Of a stretch of 35,889 bases of DNA, positions 22,613-31,070 are shown in pieces. Every line of letters starts with the position of its first letter. The first letter of the stretch is position 1. The notes beneath the pieces were generated by a model. The model was not told where the DNA came from and did not search any database. It worked only from the letters and a program-made list of their open reading frames with translations. A program made the position numbers and the translations under genes. The stretch covers positions 1 through 35,889 of IMG/VR virus record IMGVR_UViG_3300034418_013486. One strand, written 5' to 3'. The stretch comes from a virus.

Positions 22613-25600
22613 CTAGGTAGCTGTTGGAGGATCGCTGATAGTAGGAGCATCACTGGTAGTCGGAGGAGCATCACTGGTAGTCGGAGGAGCATCACTGGTA
22701 GTAGGAGGCGAGCTAGTTATTGGGGGCGTAGGTGATGTTGCTATTGTAGTAGTATATATTGGAGGACCGCTACTAATCGGAGGAGTCGAAATTGGTGGTG
22801 TGCATGGTGGTGGTGTGCATGGTGGTGGTGTGCATGGTGGTGGTGTGGGTTGTGTAGGAGGTGTAGAATTACATTCTGTTAAATCAAACCATTTCAAACA
22901 TCCTGCTCCGTCGTGTCCTAATATTTGTTCTACTGAAGGATTATAATTTGATAGAGTTTGTAAACATTCTAAACCGCACCAGCAGTCAGGAGTAGGCGTG
23001 GGCGGCGTAGTTGGAGTAGGCCCAGTAGGAGTGGTTGTTGTTGGTGTGGTTGTTGTTGGTGTGGTTGTTGTTGTTGTGGTTGTGGTTGTGGTTGTGGTTG
23101 TCGTAGTGCAAATAATGTCACATGGTTCATTTGGGTCTTTATAGGCCCTATTGCTTTCTAATACAATATATCTATTATCATCATAATATGCATAAACCAT
23201 ATCGCATTGACATAAATCCACACCCAAAAAGTCATATACAACAATTTCAGTATTTTCCATACTTACTTTTACATTTTCACCATTTGGGCCACTAATACTA
23301 TAATGTTCGTAAAATCTAATACCATCTGCTTCTGGATTAATTAGTTCAGCAGTAGCGCTACCATATGCTGGTAATGTTTCTTTTAGTCTTGCTACTACAA
23401 TCTTATTTGGGGAAGGACAAGTCCATACTCCTCTTTCTCTATCAAATCTTAAATCTATGGGTCCAACAGGCCAGCTTTTTGGATACTGTAACCAATTTTT
23501 CATAAATTTGTCAGTTAAATTTTCTTTCCTAAATTCTCCAATTTGGGCATGGTTATATCCATCAGCACTATTGGGTATTGGTTTTCCGCTAGTATCATAT
23601 CCCCATCCTTGTAAAACTAAAGGTCCTCTAAGAGAGGGAAATCTAAAGTTTTTAAATTGTTGTCTTATAAATTCATCTGTATTTTTATTGTTATAAGCAT
23701 TAGGCTCATTTATTATTTGATTATCTGGTGATGTATGAGTTATTTGATAATCTATATGATCTTGACCAAATGCTATCGAAGATATCACAAAACCTTTTTC
23801 ACTTCCATTTCTGCGATCATCCCAACCTTTAACGATATCATTACTTTCTTCTCCTACCAAATTTTTAACAGAAAGCATAGGGTTTAAATATCGTTGATTT
23901 ATCTGTAACGCATAGCAATTATTATTTTGTGATTTTATGTTTAGTAATTTAAAAGGAGGTATTTCATCTCTGGTCTTTGATGGTATAGGATATCCAGGAT
24001 CATTTGATTTATCTCTATCATAAGACCCTACAGCGTCCCATTCAATAAATTGGCCATTATTTTCACATCTCCTAGCAAACCTTGGAATTCTAGCATCATT
24101 TGTCCAGCCTGTATTACGTATTAATTTGTCTCCATCTAATTTAAAAGAATTTGGTTTATTGTCACTGTCATCATTAGAATATTTTTCATATTCTGTTATT
24201 TTTGGATTTTTGTTTGCTCCTCGTAAAGATACTGGTAAAAAGAACCCATCCAAGCCCATGCCGCTAAGTTGGTGGTATGTATTTTGTATGTATTCTACAC
24301 TATAGGCTTTGTCAGTATCTGCAAAAGTATATAACCTTTTAGGAGGAGGATCAAAAGTCTTTGGAGTAAATTCTATAGGAGGAGGAGTATTGCATACTAC
24401 TTTTTTACAATCAGGTTCAAATGGCGGATAATTTTCAGGAATTGATTCGTACGGTTCTTTTGATTCGTAGTCCTGTACATCTGTGTCTAAAGACTCAGAA
24501 GGATTGACCAATAAATCATAACCAGACCACATTATATTATGCGTGGTAGATTCTTTTTGTACTTTTGGACCTTTATAAATATCTAAAGACGGAAAAACAC
24601 TATTAATTCTCTCGCTATTTAAAAGTTTTAATCTATAATTTTGACTAGTATTTCTTGTGTTAGACTCTAAAGACTTTAAATAACTATTTAAATATTTTCT
24701 GTCTTGTATAGACTGCTTCCAAGCTTCTGTAATATATTTTTCAGGTCTACTGAACCTGGGACTATAAGTAGAAAAATTATAAGTAGTATTAAATCCGCCA
24801 GACCCAAATTCAACACTTATATCTGTTAATAATGTTGGACCAAGCTCATCAGAACTATAACAGTCTTTGTCGTCTACCCAGTGAGCAAGACAATAGCATG
24901 GTAACCCAGCAACAGTTACTCTTCCTTTTTCTAGTTTTTGTAAGTCTTTTGGATATGATTTTGCTATAGATTGGGCAAATTTTTCCATTTCGTCATAGGC
25001 ATAATCCACAGGTAAGCTCGGCTTATTATGTTCTATAAAATTCCAAGGGGCAACATCATCTTCAGACACAACATCAACCCCTCCAGCATCAGAATATCCA
25101 GAATAAGCAGGCCCATATTTGTATAGGTTGCTTTTCATGGGTATGGCTGCGGCTTCAGGAATAATACAAAACGGGTTGGTCTGGCCCAAATTTAGTAAAC
25201 TAGTATTAGATCTAGCACCATGAACATTATTATCAGTAGGCCATGTGCAATATTTTGAGTAAGGAAAAAATATGCTACCAAATTTTCCTAAAACGCCAAC
25301 AAAAGGTTTTATAATATGATCTTTTAACAATGATTTTTTATTGTTTAAGTCATTATAATATCCTCCTATGCTTTTCATTATAGCATCAAAAGTAATAAAT
25401 CCTTGAGCATTACTAGGCCCAAATCTAGTCATGGGAACTTTGTCAGAAAGTGTAACATGTACCCAAGTGCCGTATTTGTCCACATAAAATCTTTCTTCAA
25501 CAGAACACTTCATATACAAATTTTGTATAGGATCTGTGGGCTCATTCTCAAATCTTAAACTCTCAACAGCAAAACTATCTGGACTAAGTTTGGATATATC

Positions 25601-26707
25601 CATTTGCCAGTTTTGACAATTGTCTTCAGAATCAAGAAACTTTGGATATTTAATAGTTTCATATATTCCACTACATGCGCTTAATCCAGATGCATATGGT
25701 CCTATTTTCACAAAGGAACCTATTTTGCCTTCGTCAGTGGACACCCAATCTAAATCTTGAGATCCAATGATAGTTAAATCTTCTTTATTAGGAAATCCTC
25801 CAGCATTGTCTATGACGTCACTAACATAATAACCTTGAGAAGAACCGTCTTCATCAATAAAATAAGGATAATCAAACGATGGATAATCTCCATTCTCATC
25901 TTTGATACATAAAGTATTTAAAGGGTATGATATCGAATCATTTTTTTTAGGTACACTATCTCCTATTCTCACCAAAAATTGTTTACCATAATAAGTATCA
26001 TGAATATTTTTAAGCCATTCATAACAAAATATAATCTTTTCTGACTTTGTCATTCTAGCTAACTGTTGGCAATTAGTTTCATTAATACTTGAAGTATATT
26101 GGCTAGCATCTTCGGTTTTTTGTTGATCTTTACTAGTTCTAGGAGGATTAATTAAAAATTTTTGAGCAAGAGAATATAATCCGGAGACTACACCATTCAG
26201 CATAGAGTCTATGGCTTTAAATCCTTCAGACTGAATATCTTCTAATGATAAATCAAGATCTTTTAAAACCCAATAACCAAAGCTCAAACCCTCTTGGTCG
26301 GTTACTGGGGTGTTCAGTTTAGTTTTATCAATTATTATTAATTCTGTTTGTAAAAAAGCTATCCAAGATTCCCAAGTGGCCGCAGCTAACAACTCATTTT
26401 CTAACAGATCGAAAGTATCTGTAGCATTTCGACCAAATGTTTGAGACAAAATACCGCTGTCTACTAATGCTCGTGCGGAAAAATCTCTTATAATAAAACC
26501 TTTTTTTATATAATCTTCGTTAATTTCAGGGGTGTAATATAGTGATTTTAATTTTCCTGGTAATTTATCGTCAGCAGATAAGATTTCGGTAGGAGAATAG
26601 GTGGAATGACCAAAGAACATCCGAATATTGCTACAACCTGTTGGAGGCGCAATCTCTGTGCAAGGCGTTGGTGTAACATCACTAAAATCGCATCTACAAT
26701 CTGTCAT
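22613..26707 (-). CDS. Large tail tip / fibre protein with mucin-like C-terminus
   Basis: A 1364-residue protein, last in the tail operon and therefore likely a tip, side fibre or receptor-binding protein. ATG 26707 has AGGAA upstream. The N-terminus starts TDCRCDFSDVTPTPC; residues to about 1175 are largely beta-rich, with many Tyr/Trp and Gly, and without signal peptide or membrane segment. The last 190 residues are Thr/Pro/Ser/Cys-rich: 16 consecutive Thr, TTTTP repeats, a 5-residue PPPCT repeat (three copies), and a 7-residue PPTTSDA repeat (three copies), ending ISDPPTAT. A small Cys/Trp domain (CWCGLECLQTL...) sits between the Thr tract and the Pro/Cys repeats. Receptor-binding role is inferred from position. 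Confidence 0.75.
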   Translation of the reverse strand: MTDCRCDFSDVTPTPCTEIAPPTGCSNIRMFFGHSTYSPTEILSADDKLPGKLKSLYYTPEINEDYIKKGFIIRDFSARALVDSGILSQTFGRNATDTFDLLENELLAAATWESWIAFLQTELIIIDKTKLNTPVTDQEGLSFGYWVLKDLDLSLEDIQSEGFKAIDSMLNGVVSGLYSLAQKFLINPPRTSKDQQKTEDASQYTSSINETNCQQLARMTKSEKIIFCYEWLKNIHDTYYGKQFLVRIGDSVPKKNDSISYPLNTLCIKDENGDYPSFDYPYFIDEDGSSQGYYVSDVIDNAGGFPNKEDLTIIGSQDLDWVSTDEGKIGSFVKIGPYASGLSACSGIYETIKYPKFLDSEDNCQNWQMDISKLSPDSFAVESLRFENEPTDPIQNLYMKCSVEERFYVDKYGTWVHVTLSDKVPMTRFGPSNAQGFITFDAIMKSIGGYYNDLNNKKSLLKDHIIKPFVGVLGKFGSIFFPYSKYCTWPTDNNVHGARSNTSLLNLGQTNPFCIIPEAAAIPMKSNLYKYGPAYSGYSDAGGVDVVSEDDVAPWNFIEHNKPSLPVDYAYDEMEKFAQSIAKSYPKDLQKLEKGRVTVAGLPCYCLAHWVDDKDCYSSDELGPTLLTDISVEFGSGGFNTTYNFSTYSPRFSRPEKYITEAWKQSIQDRKYLNSYLKSLESNTRNTSQNYRLKLLNSERINSVFPSLDIYKGPKVQKESTTHNIMWSGYDLLVNPSESLDTDVQDYESKEPYESIPENYPPFEPDCKKVVCNTPPPIEFTPKTFDPPPKRLYTFADTDKAYSVEYIQNTYHQLSGMGLDGFFLPVSLRGANKNPKITEYEKYSNDDSDNKPNSFKLDGDKLIRNTGWTNDARIPRFARRCENNGQFIEWDAVGSYDRDKSNDPGYPIPSKTRDEIPPFKLLNIKSQNNNCYALQINQRYLNPMLSVKNLVGEESNDIVKGWDDRRNGSEKGFVISSIAFGQDHIDYQITHTSPDNQIINEPNAYNNKNTDEFIRQQFKNFRFPSLRGPLVLQGWGYDTSGKPIPNSADGYNHAQIGEFRKENLTDKFMKNWLQYPKSWPVGPIDLRFDRERGVWTCPSPNKIVVARLKETLPAYGSATAELINPEADGIRFYEHYSISGPNGENVKVSMENTEIVVYDFLGVDLCQCDMVYAYYDDNRYIVLESNRAYKDPNEPCDIICTTTTTTTTTTTTTTTTPTTTTPTTTTPTGPTPTTPPTPTPDCWCGLECLQTLSNYNPSVEQILGHDGAGCLKWFDLTECNSTPPTQPTPPPCTPPPCTPPPCTPPISTPPISSGPPIYTTTIATSPTPPITSSPPTTSDAPPTTSDAPPTTSDAPTISDPPTAT
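22644..22706 (-). repeat. 3 x 21-bp tandem repeat in fibre gene (PPTTSDA)
   Basis: Three near-identical 21-base units in register, encoding a seven-residue Pro/Thr/Ser/Asp/Ala motif near the fibre C-terminus. Multiples of three keep the frame, so copy-number change would alter length but not reading frame. Confidence 0.9.
22799..22843 (-). repeat. 3 x 15-bp tandem repeat in fibre gene (PPPCT)
   Basis: Three exact 15-base units (tgtgcatggtggtgg on the + strand) encoding a five-residue Pro-rich, Cys-containing repeat. In frame, so expansion and contraction are tolerated; partial copies flank it. Confidence 0.92.
23018..23107 (-). repeat. Thr/Pro low-complexity tract (16 Thr plus TTTTP units)
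   Basis: On the + strand this is a run of ggttgt/gttgtt-type triplets. On the coding strand it gives ACN codons for 16 Thr in a row, then TTTTP units and a PTP-rich tail before a Cys-Trp-Cys motif. Mixed ACA/ACC codon use suggests slippage is partly interrupted. Confidence 0.9.
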
Positions 26708-26716
26708 AATAAATTC

Positions 26717-28204
26717 CTATGGATTACAATCTGACGGATAAGGAGTAGGTGTAACAAAAAACGCATCATAAGCGCCAATACTACCCGGACTATTTCTTAT
26801 AGAACAATGCGGTTGTAGTCTAGTTTCACACAGACCATCATCTGTTATTCTATCAAGCTCATCTACTGCATATAATGACCAAGTCGCTCCTTCTATAGTT
26901 AAACATTGTTCGTAAGTAACTTGAGCGATACCTCCTTCAGCAAGACAGCATATACCATTATCAAAATTGATTTGCGGCTCACACATAGTTTGATAAGAAT
27001 AATCTCTTACTGTTGTAAGGTAAGATATATTATCTCCAAAAACAACTCTTTTATTTTTAGCAGAAGATCCTGCTATCTCTTCTCCATAATTTTTACTAAT
27101 AACAATATCATCAGCGGTAAGATTTGCTATAAAAGAAAACAAAGACTTTTCTTTTGTTTGAAATTTGTAGTTTATTGGCAAGACTTCGAACTGATTTTGA
27201 TTATTAATATGCATAGTAAAGCCATAACCAGACTCTTCTGCTGCTATTGTTATTAACTCTAATACATTTGACTCGTTATCTTTTATTCGTAGTTCATCAG
27301 ACATAACATTTATCAATTTTGTCAAATTTAACTTTAAACCAGCTCCAGATACCGGAATAGAAACACATTCATAATTAAGGTTTTCTAATATCGTTTTTAG
27401 TTTAGATCCTTTGCGACTCAAACTTCCAGACATCATAAAATCCTCGCATTGTCTACCACTACCACAAGTATTATCAACTACTGACTTTTCAGCTTTAGTA
27501 TTAACGTTAATAGCATTTCCTAAAAACATATTTGGTAAGCGAATATAGTTATCATTAAGAATAACGGATATGCCGCTCAATATATTTCTTCCATCACTCA
27601 TAGATACTCTATATTTGTATCCAGAAGAATCTTCATTATAGCTATGATTATTTAATATTCCCCTGAAGCAAAATGCCCCCATATTAAATGTATATACATA
27701 ACCAATTTTACCTTCATATTTACTTTCTGGTATTGAGCATAAAGATTCGCAATTGCATGGGTCATCATCACATGTTTTGCCAGCCACCCAAGTACCATCC
27801 AGTTGAGAGCATTCCAACTCACTAATTTCTAAACAATCTCCAGCAGTTAAGCAACATACTCCACTTGGATTAGATATGTTTGTCACGGGGGGACAGGTAC
27901 GCTTAGGAACAACTATATCCACTGTTAATGTAGATTCAGAAGCGCCAAAACCTATAGTTGAACTAAAATTAGAAACAAAACCGCCTAAAAATTGAACGTC
28001 TAATTGATCAAAGACTTCTTCACAATCTAAACAAGTGACCGCACCATCTAAACAAGGAGTAGGAGTAGAAGCACACGGCTTGTCAGGATAGCCGCATATA
28101 AAACAATCATCTACAGATGGATTAGGGTCACAAGGCAAACAAAAGCCATCGTCACACAAATCTGGCGTTACAGTAACTTTTAATGGGTCATTAAATTGAG
28201 ACAT
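26717..28204 (-). CDS. Baseplate hub / Tal-like tail protein with two GxCCL Cys modules
   Basis: A 495-residue Cys-rich tail protein. Position (tape measure, Dit-like, this, fibre) and a segment with LINVMSDELRIK followed by VLELITIAAEESGYGFTMHI (about 296-333) resemble the gp27/GpD-type hub that joins tail tube and tip. The N-terminal 60 residues hold several CxxC and TPTPC motifs. Inserted are two modules starting GVCCL (about 115-152) and GICCL (417-459), each with later conserved Cys and a GxTW stretch. The C-terminus ends TPTPYPSDCNP. There is no clear ribosome-binding site; the gene follows the preceding one closely, so coupled translation is likely. Hub identity is inferred. Confidence 0.65.
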   Translation of the reverse strand: MSQFNDPLKVTVTPDLCDDGFCLPCDPNPSVDDCFICGYPDKPCASTPTPCLDGAVTCLDCEEVFDQLDVQFLGGFVSNFSSTIGFGASESTLTVDIVVPKRTCPPVTNISNPSGVCCLTAGDCLEISELECSQLDGTWVAGKTCDDDPCNCESLCSIPESKYEGKIGYVYTFNMGAFCFRGILNNHSYNEDSSGYKYRVSMSDGRNILSGISVILNDNYIRLPNMFLGNAINVNTKAEKSVVDNTCGSGRQCEDFMMSGSLSRKGSKLKTILENLNYECVSIPVSGAGLKLNLTKLINVMSDELRIKDNESNVLELITIAAEESGYGFTMHINNQNQFEVLPINYKFQTKEKSLFSFIANLTADDIVISKNYGEEIAGSSAKNKRVVFGDNISYLTTVRDYSYQTMCEPQINFDNGICCLAEGGIAQVTYEQCLTIEGATWSLYAVDELDRITDDGLCETRLQPHCSIRNSPGSIGAYDAFFVTPTPYPSDCNP

Positions 28205-28209
28205 AATAT

Positions 28210-29301
28210 TTATATATTAGAAAAATAATTGTTGTCGTTTTTTATTACTAAAATTGTATTTATTTTATTTTTATACTTAATCTTATACTCTCCAGCAATA
28301 ATGTTTTTTATAAATTGATATCCACCAATAAATTTTCTCTTCCAATTGTTCGGACCAAAAAGCTCAAATTCTGTATGATAAGGAACAAGATTTATCAATA
28401 AATTACTATATCCTATATCCGGTTTAACCTCATCAAAAAAAGTAGCCATTGTCGATTTTTTATTATTTTCTATAGCCAAAATAGCACTTATTTCCACAGT
28501 AAATGTACTTTTATTCCAAGATTCTTTATTTAGCTGATTTATAGTAATTTCATTTCCTAAATTGTCCAATAAAGATATTGTGTATTTTCCTGCTGGTAAA
28601 TAATCTATATTAGCATTTTTGTTAAAAGAAAATGTTTTATTATTTATTTTTATCCTACTATTAGATACACCAGAATCAGAAATTATGTTGATGCTGCCTA
28701 AAGGATAATTTTTATTATGTAAAGGCTTTATAAAGCTAGTATTGATATTTTGATTTATATCAAACAAAACAGTAGAATTACGAGTATCTAATATATTCAA
28801 TATAGTATTATTTTTATTAGCATCATAATAGTTGTATTTATTTTGTTGTTTAGTAATATATACTAAATTTTGTTTTTTATCATTAAGAGACAATCCATAG
28901 TTTATATGCTTAAAGAAATAAGAAAAATTGTCTTCTAAAATAATTAGTCCATTTATAATTTTTGCAGAGTAAGAAGCGTCAAATTCCGTATTCAATTGTA
29001 TAATATTTTCACCAATAGCAATTTGAATATTTTTAGATAAAATAGAAGATCTAGAAAAACCTGGAGCCAAGTAAAAGAAATAATAAAGATCATCATAAAA
29101 ATTTATTTCACCACTTTCTATCACTACTTTTTGTTTATACTGCTTATTGTCTATGATAATAGAAATTGTGTCAGTGGGCTGTGGCGCTGTAGATATGCTA
29201 TGTTTAGGAATAAGTATAGTATTATACAAATTTTTAATTGGTAAAAATTGAGGAGGATATCCGCCACTATAATCGTCGGTCTTGATATATTCAATATTCA
29301 T
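28210..29301 (-). CDS. Beta-rich tail protein (Ig/PEGA-like)
   Basis: A 363-residue protein with extensive beta character and no signal peptide. Repeated strands such as LPAGKYTISLLDNLGNEI (about 245-262) and IIAGEYKIKYKNKI near the C-terminus recall PEGA or Ig-like carbohydrate-binding/structural modules, which are frequent in tail proteins. It lies between the Dit-like and hub-like genes (3 and 5 bases apart), so it is expected to be a baseplate or tail-tip component. Asn/Ile/Lys-rich. Family not recognised. Confidence 0.62.
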   Translation of the reverse strand: MNIEYIKTDDYSGGYPPQFLPIKNLYNTILIPKHSISTAPQPTDTISIIIDNKQYKQKVVIESGEINFYDDLYYFFYLAPGFSRSSILSKNIQIAIGENIIQLNTEFDASYSAKIINGLIILEDNFSYFFKHINYGLSLNDKKQNLVYITKQQNKYNYYDANKNNTILNILDTRNSTVLFDINQNINTSFIKPLHNKNYPLGSINIISDSGVSNSRIKINNKTFSFNKNANIDYLPAGKYTISLLDNLGNEITINQLNKESWNKSTFTVEISAILAIENNKKSTMATFFDEVKPDIGYSNLLINLVPYHTEFELFGPNNWKRKFIGGYQFIKNIIAGEYKIKYKNKINTILVIKNDNNYFSNI

Positions 29302-29304
29302 GTC

Positions 29305-31059
29305 TTATGGGCAAGAAGGTTTAACATAACTACGAGATAGTTTATACGATGTATTACCTATCGTTTCAGTGTCTAGTACTTTAAACCAACAATTTACATC
29401 TATTCCATCTTCTACTACTAATTCTTTTAATTTTTTTTCTGCACATGCTCTTAATTGATCTATAGTTTGTTTTTTTATGTCAAAATTGCAAGTTTTCTTA
29501 TTTAGTGTAGCATCTATGTTAATATCATATTTTTCTGCAGAATTACAGCATAGGTTTTGTATTAATGGACCCTTACTGCCTCTGCCAGGAATAATAATTT
29601 CTACTATATTATCTCTAGGTTTATTATGCGTAATACTTACGTCAACTTTATTTGTTCCTAGAATATCACAATTTGGAGCATTAGATAACACAAAAGAAAA
29701 ACTAATTTCACCGGCAGCAAAATTTCTACTGATATCAGAACTCACTATTCTCATATCACATATATACGGTGGCTGAGTCGGAGATATTGGAGTGGGAGTA
29801 ATATCACAAACATCATCGCCTCCAGAACTATATTCACAATTATCTTCAATATACCCTTGATCAAATGGTGGTTTTTTAGCATAGCAATTAGCCAATTGGC
29901 TTAATTGATCCGGATCATTAATTTTTGTTAAAAATGCTTCAGCGTTATTTATTTTTGTATTAAATGAACAATTATTAAAATCATCATTGTTTAGTTTGAT
30001 AATTTCATTGTAAGAATGATTAGTTAAGCCAGTAATATTGCCACTAATAGTTATCGTCTCGTCAGAAGTAGTTAATCTATTTGCAACAGTCAAAGACGTA
30101 AAAACTTCTGGATTTAAACATCCGCTAGGACGGTATATTATTTCTCCACTAATATCGATCTTGTTTTCTAGAGGGTCCACATTTATTGTTCTAAAGTCTA
30201 AAAATGATTTTCCTCCAATAAAATATGTATTAAAAACATCTTCGATTTCTGGTGGAGGTAGATTATATTTGCTAATGTCAAATAATGAATATCCAGCTTT
30301 TTGTTCTAATCCTGTTAATCTAGTTGATATATATTGTTCTGCGGCTTGTAGTCCGTACAATCCAGAACCCGGAGAAGTGCCGGCGCAAGCATCTAAGCCT
30401 GTAGCACTAATAGAAAAATTTAATTTAATATGTCTATTGCCGAAACCATCAACTCCTCCAAATGGAGAACTACCACTACACGGAACACCCCAATCAAAAG
30501 CATTTTCATTAACACTCCAAGATAAATTTTCTGATAAATTTTTAAGAGCATAATCATCGGAACCAAGACCTATAATATCATTAATGTCTGGTATTACAAT
30601 CCTAGGATCTGAAATATTAAAATCAGTATTATTTTCATATATTTCTATTTCTATTGTGTAAGGAGCTATTTGTACCCATGTTGGCTGATTCCCTTCATTA
30701 ATAGAACAAGTAGATATTCTACCAGTACCATTTATTAAGACATCTGCACACTTAATCTCTACAGGCACACAGCCTTTTGTTTGAGATAATTTTAATAGTT
30801 TATTTATATTTGTATAATTGTCAGGTGTGGATCCTGCAACAACCTCATTAAAACTACCACCAACAATATTGCCATTAAGAGTTAATTTTAAGACTCCTCC
30901 TATGACTGTGTCTCCAACTCTATATTTTTCTACAGATAAGGTTACAAATGGTGATGGTACTAATTGTACGTTGTTAACCAACACACTAGCTCCAGCATCC
31001 TGAGGTCCGCCATTACTAAAAATTGTAATAGTATCACAAACAGAATTTACAGTTGACAT
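29305..31059 (-). CDS. Dit-like distal tail / baseplate protein
   Basis: A 584-residue protein next after the tape measure, where distal tail (Dit) genes lie in siphophage-type operons. AAGGAG immediately upstream supports the ATG. N-terminal segments such as LKLTLNGNIVGG, then VPVEIKCADVLINGTGRIST and PYTIEIEIYEN (about 57-140) resemble the beta-strand signature of Dit-like proteins. The middle has a Cys/Gly-rich part (ATGLDACAGTSPG), and a Pro/Thr linker with ITPTPISPTQPPYICD appears around 418-433. C-terminal beta and helical parts are not recognised. Dit assignment is by position and pattern, moderately supported. Confidence 0.6.
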   Translation of the reverse strand: MSTVNSVCDTITIFSNGGPQDAGASVLVNNVQLVPSPFVTLSVEKYRVGDTVIGGVLKLTLNGNIVGGSFNEVVAGSTPDNYTNINKLLKLSQTKGCVPVEIKCADVLINGTGRISTCSINEGNQPTWVQIAPYTIEIEIYENNTDFNISDPRIVIPDINDIIGLGSDDYALKNLSENLSWSVNENAFDWGVPCSGSSPFGGVDGFGNRHIKLNFSISATGLDACAGTSPGSGLYGLQAAEQYISTRLTGLEQKAGYSLFDISKYNLPPPEIEDVFNTYFIGGKSFLDFRTINVDPLENKIDISGEIIYRPSGCLNPEVFTSLTVANRLTTSDETITISGNITGLTNHSYNEIIKLNNDDFNNCSFNTKINNAEAFLTKINDPDQLSQLANCYAKKPPFDQGYIEDNCEYSSGGDDVCDITPTPISPTQPPYICDMRIVSSDISRNFAAGEISFSFVLSNAPNCDILGTNKVDVSITHNKPRDNIVEIIIPGRGSKGPLIQNLCCNSAEKYDINIDATLNKKTCNFDIKKQTIDQLRACAEKKLKELVVEDGIDVNCWFKVLDTETIGNTSYKLSRSYVKPSCP

Positions 31060-31070
31060 AAATTAACTCC

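Noticed and set aside
22644-23107. CRISPR array or noncoding satellite
   Set aside because: The repeats are short, abut without spacers and stay in frame with a long coding sequence.
22613-23200. Diversity-generating retroelement variable region at the fibre end
   Set aside because: No reverse transcriptase, template repeat or VR/TR pair is visible; the variation source would be simple repeat slippage.
30038-30553. 171-codon open frame on the + strand inside the Dit-like gene
   Set aside because: It is an antisense shadow: the - strand frame shows the protein-like sequence, ribosome site and operon fit.
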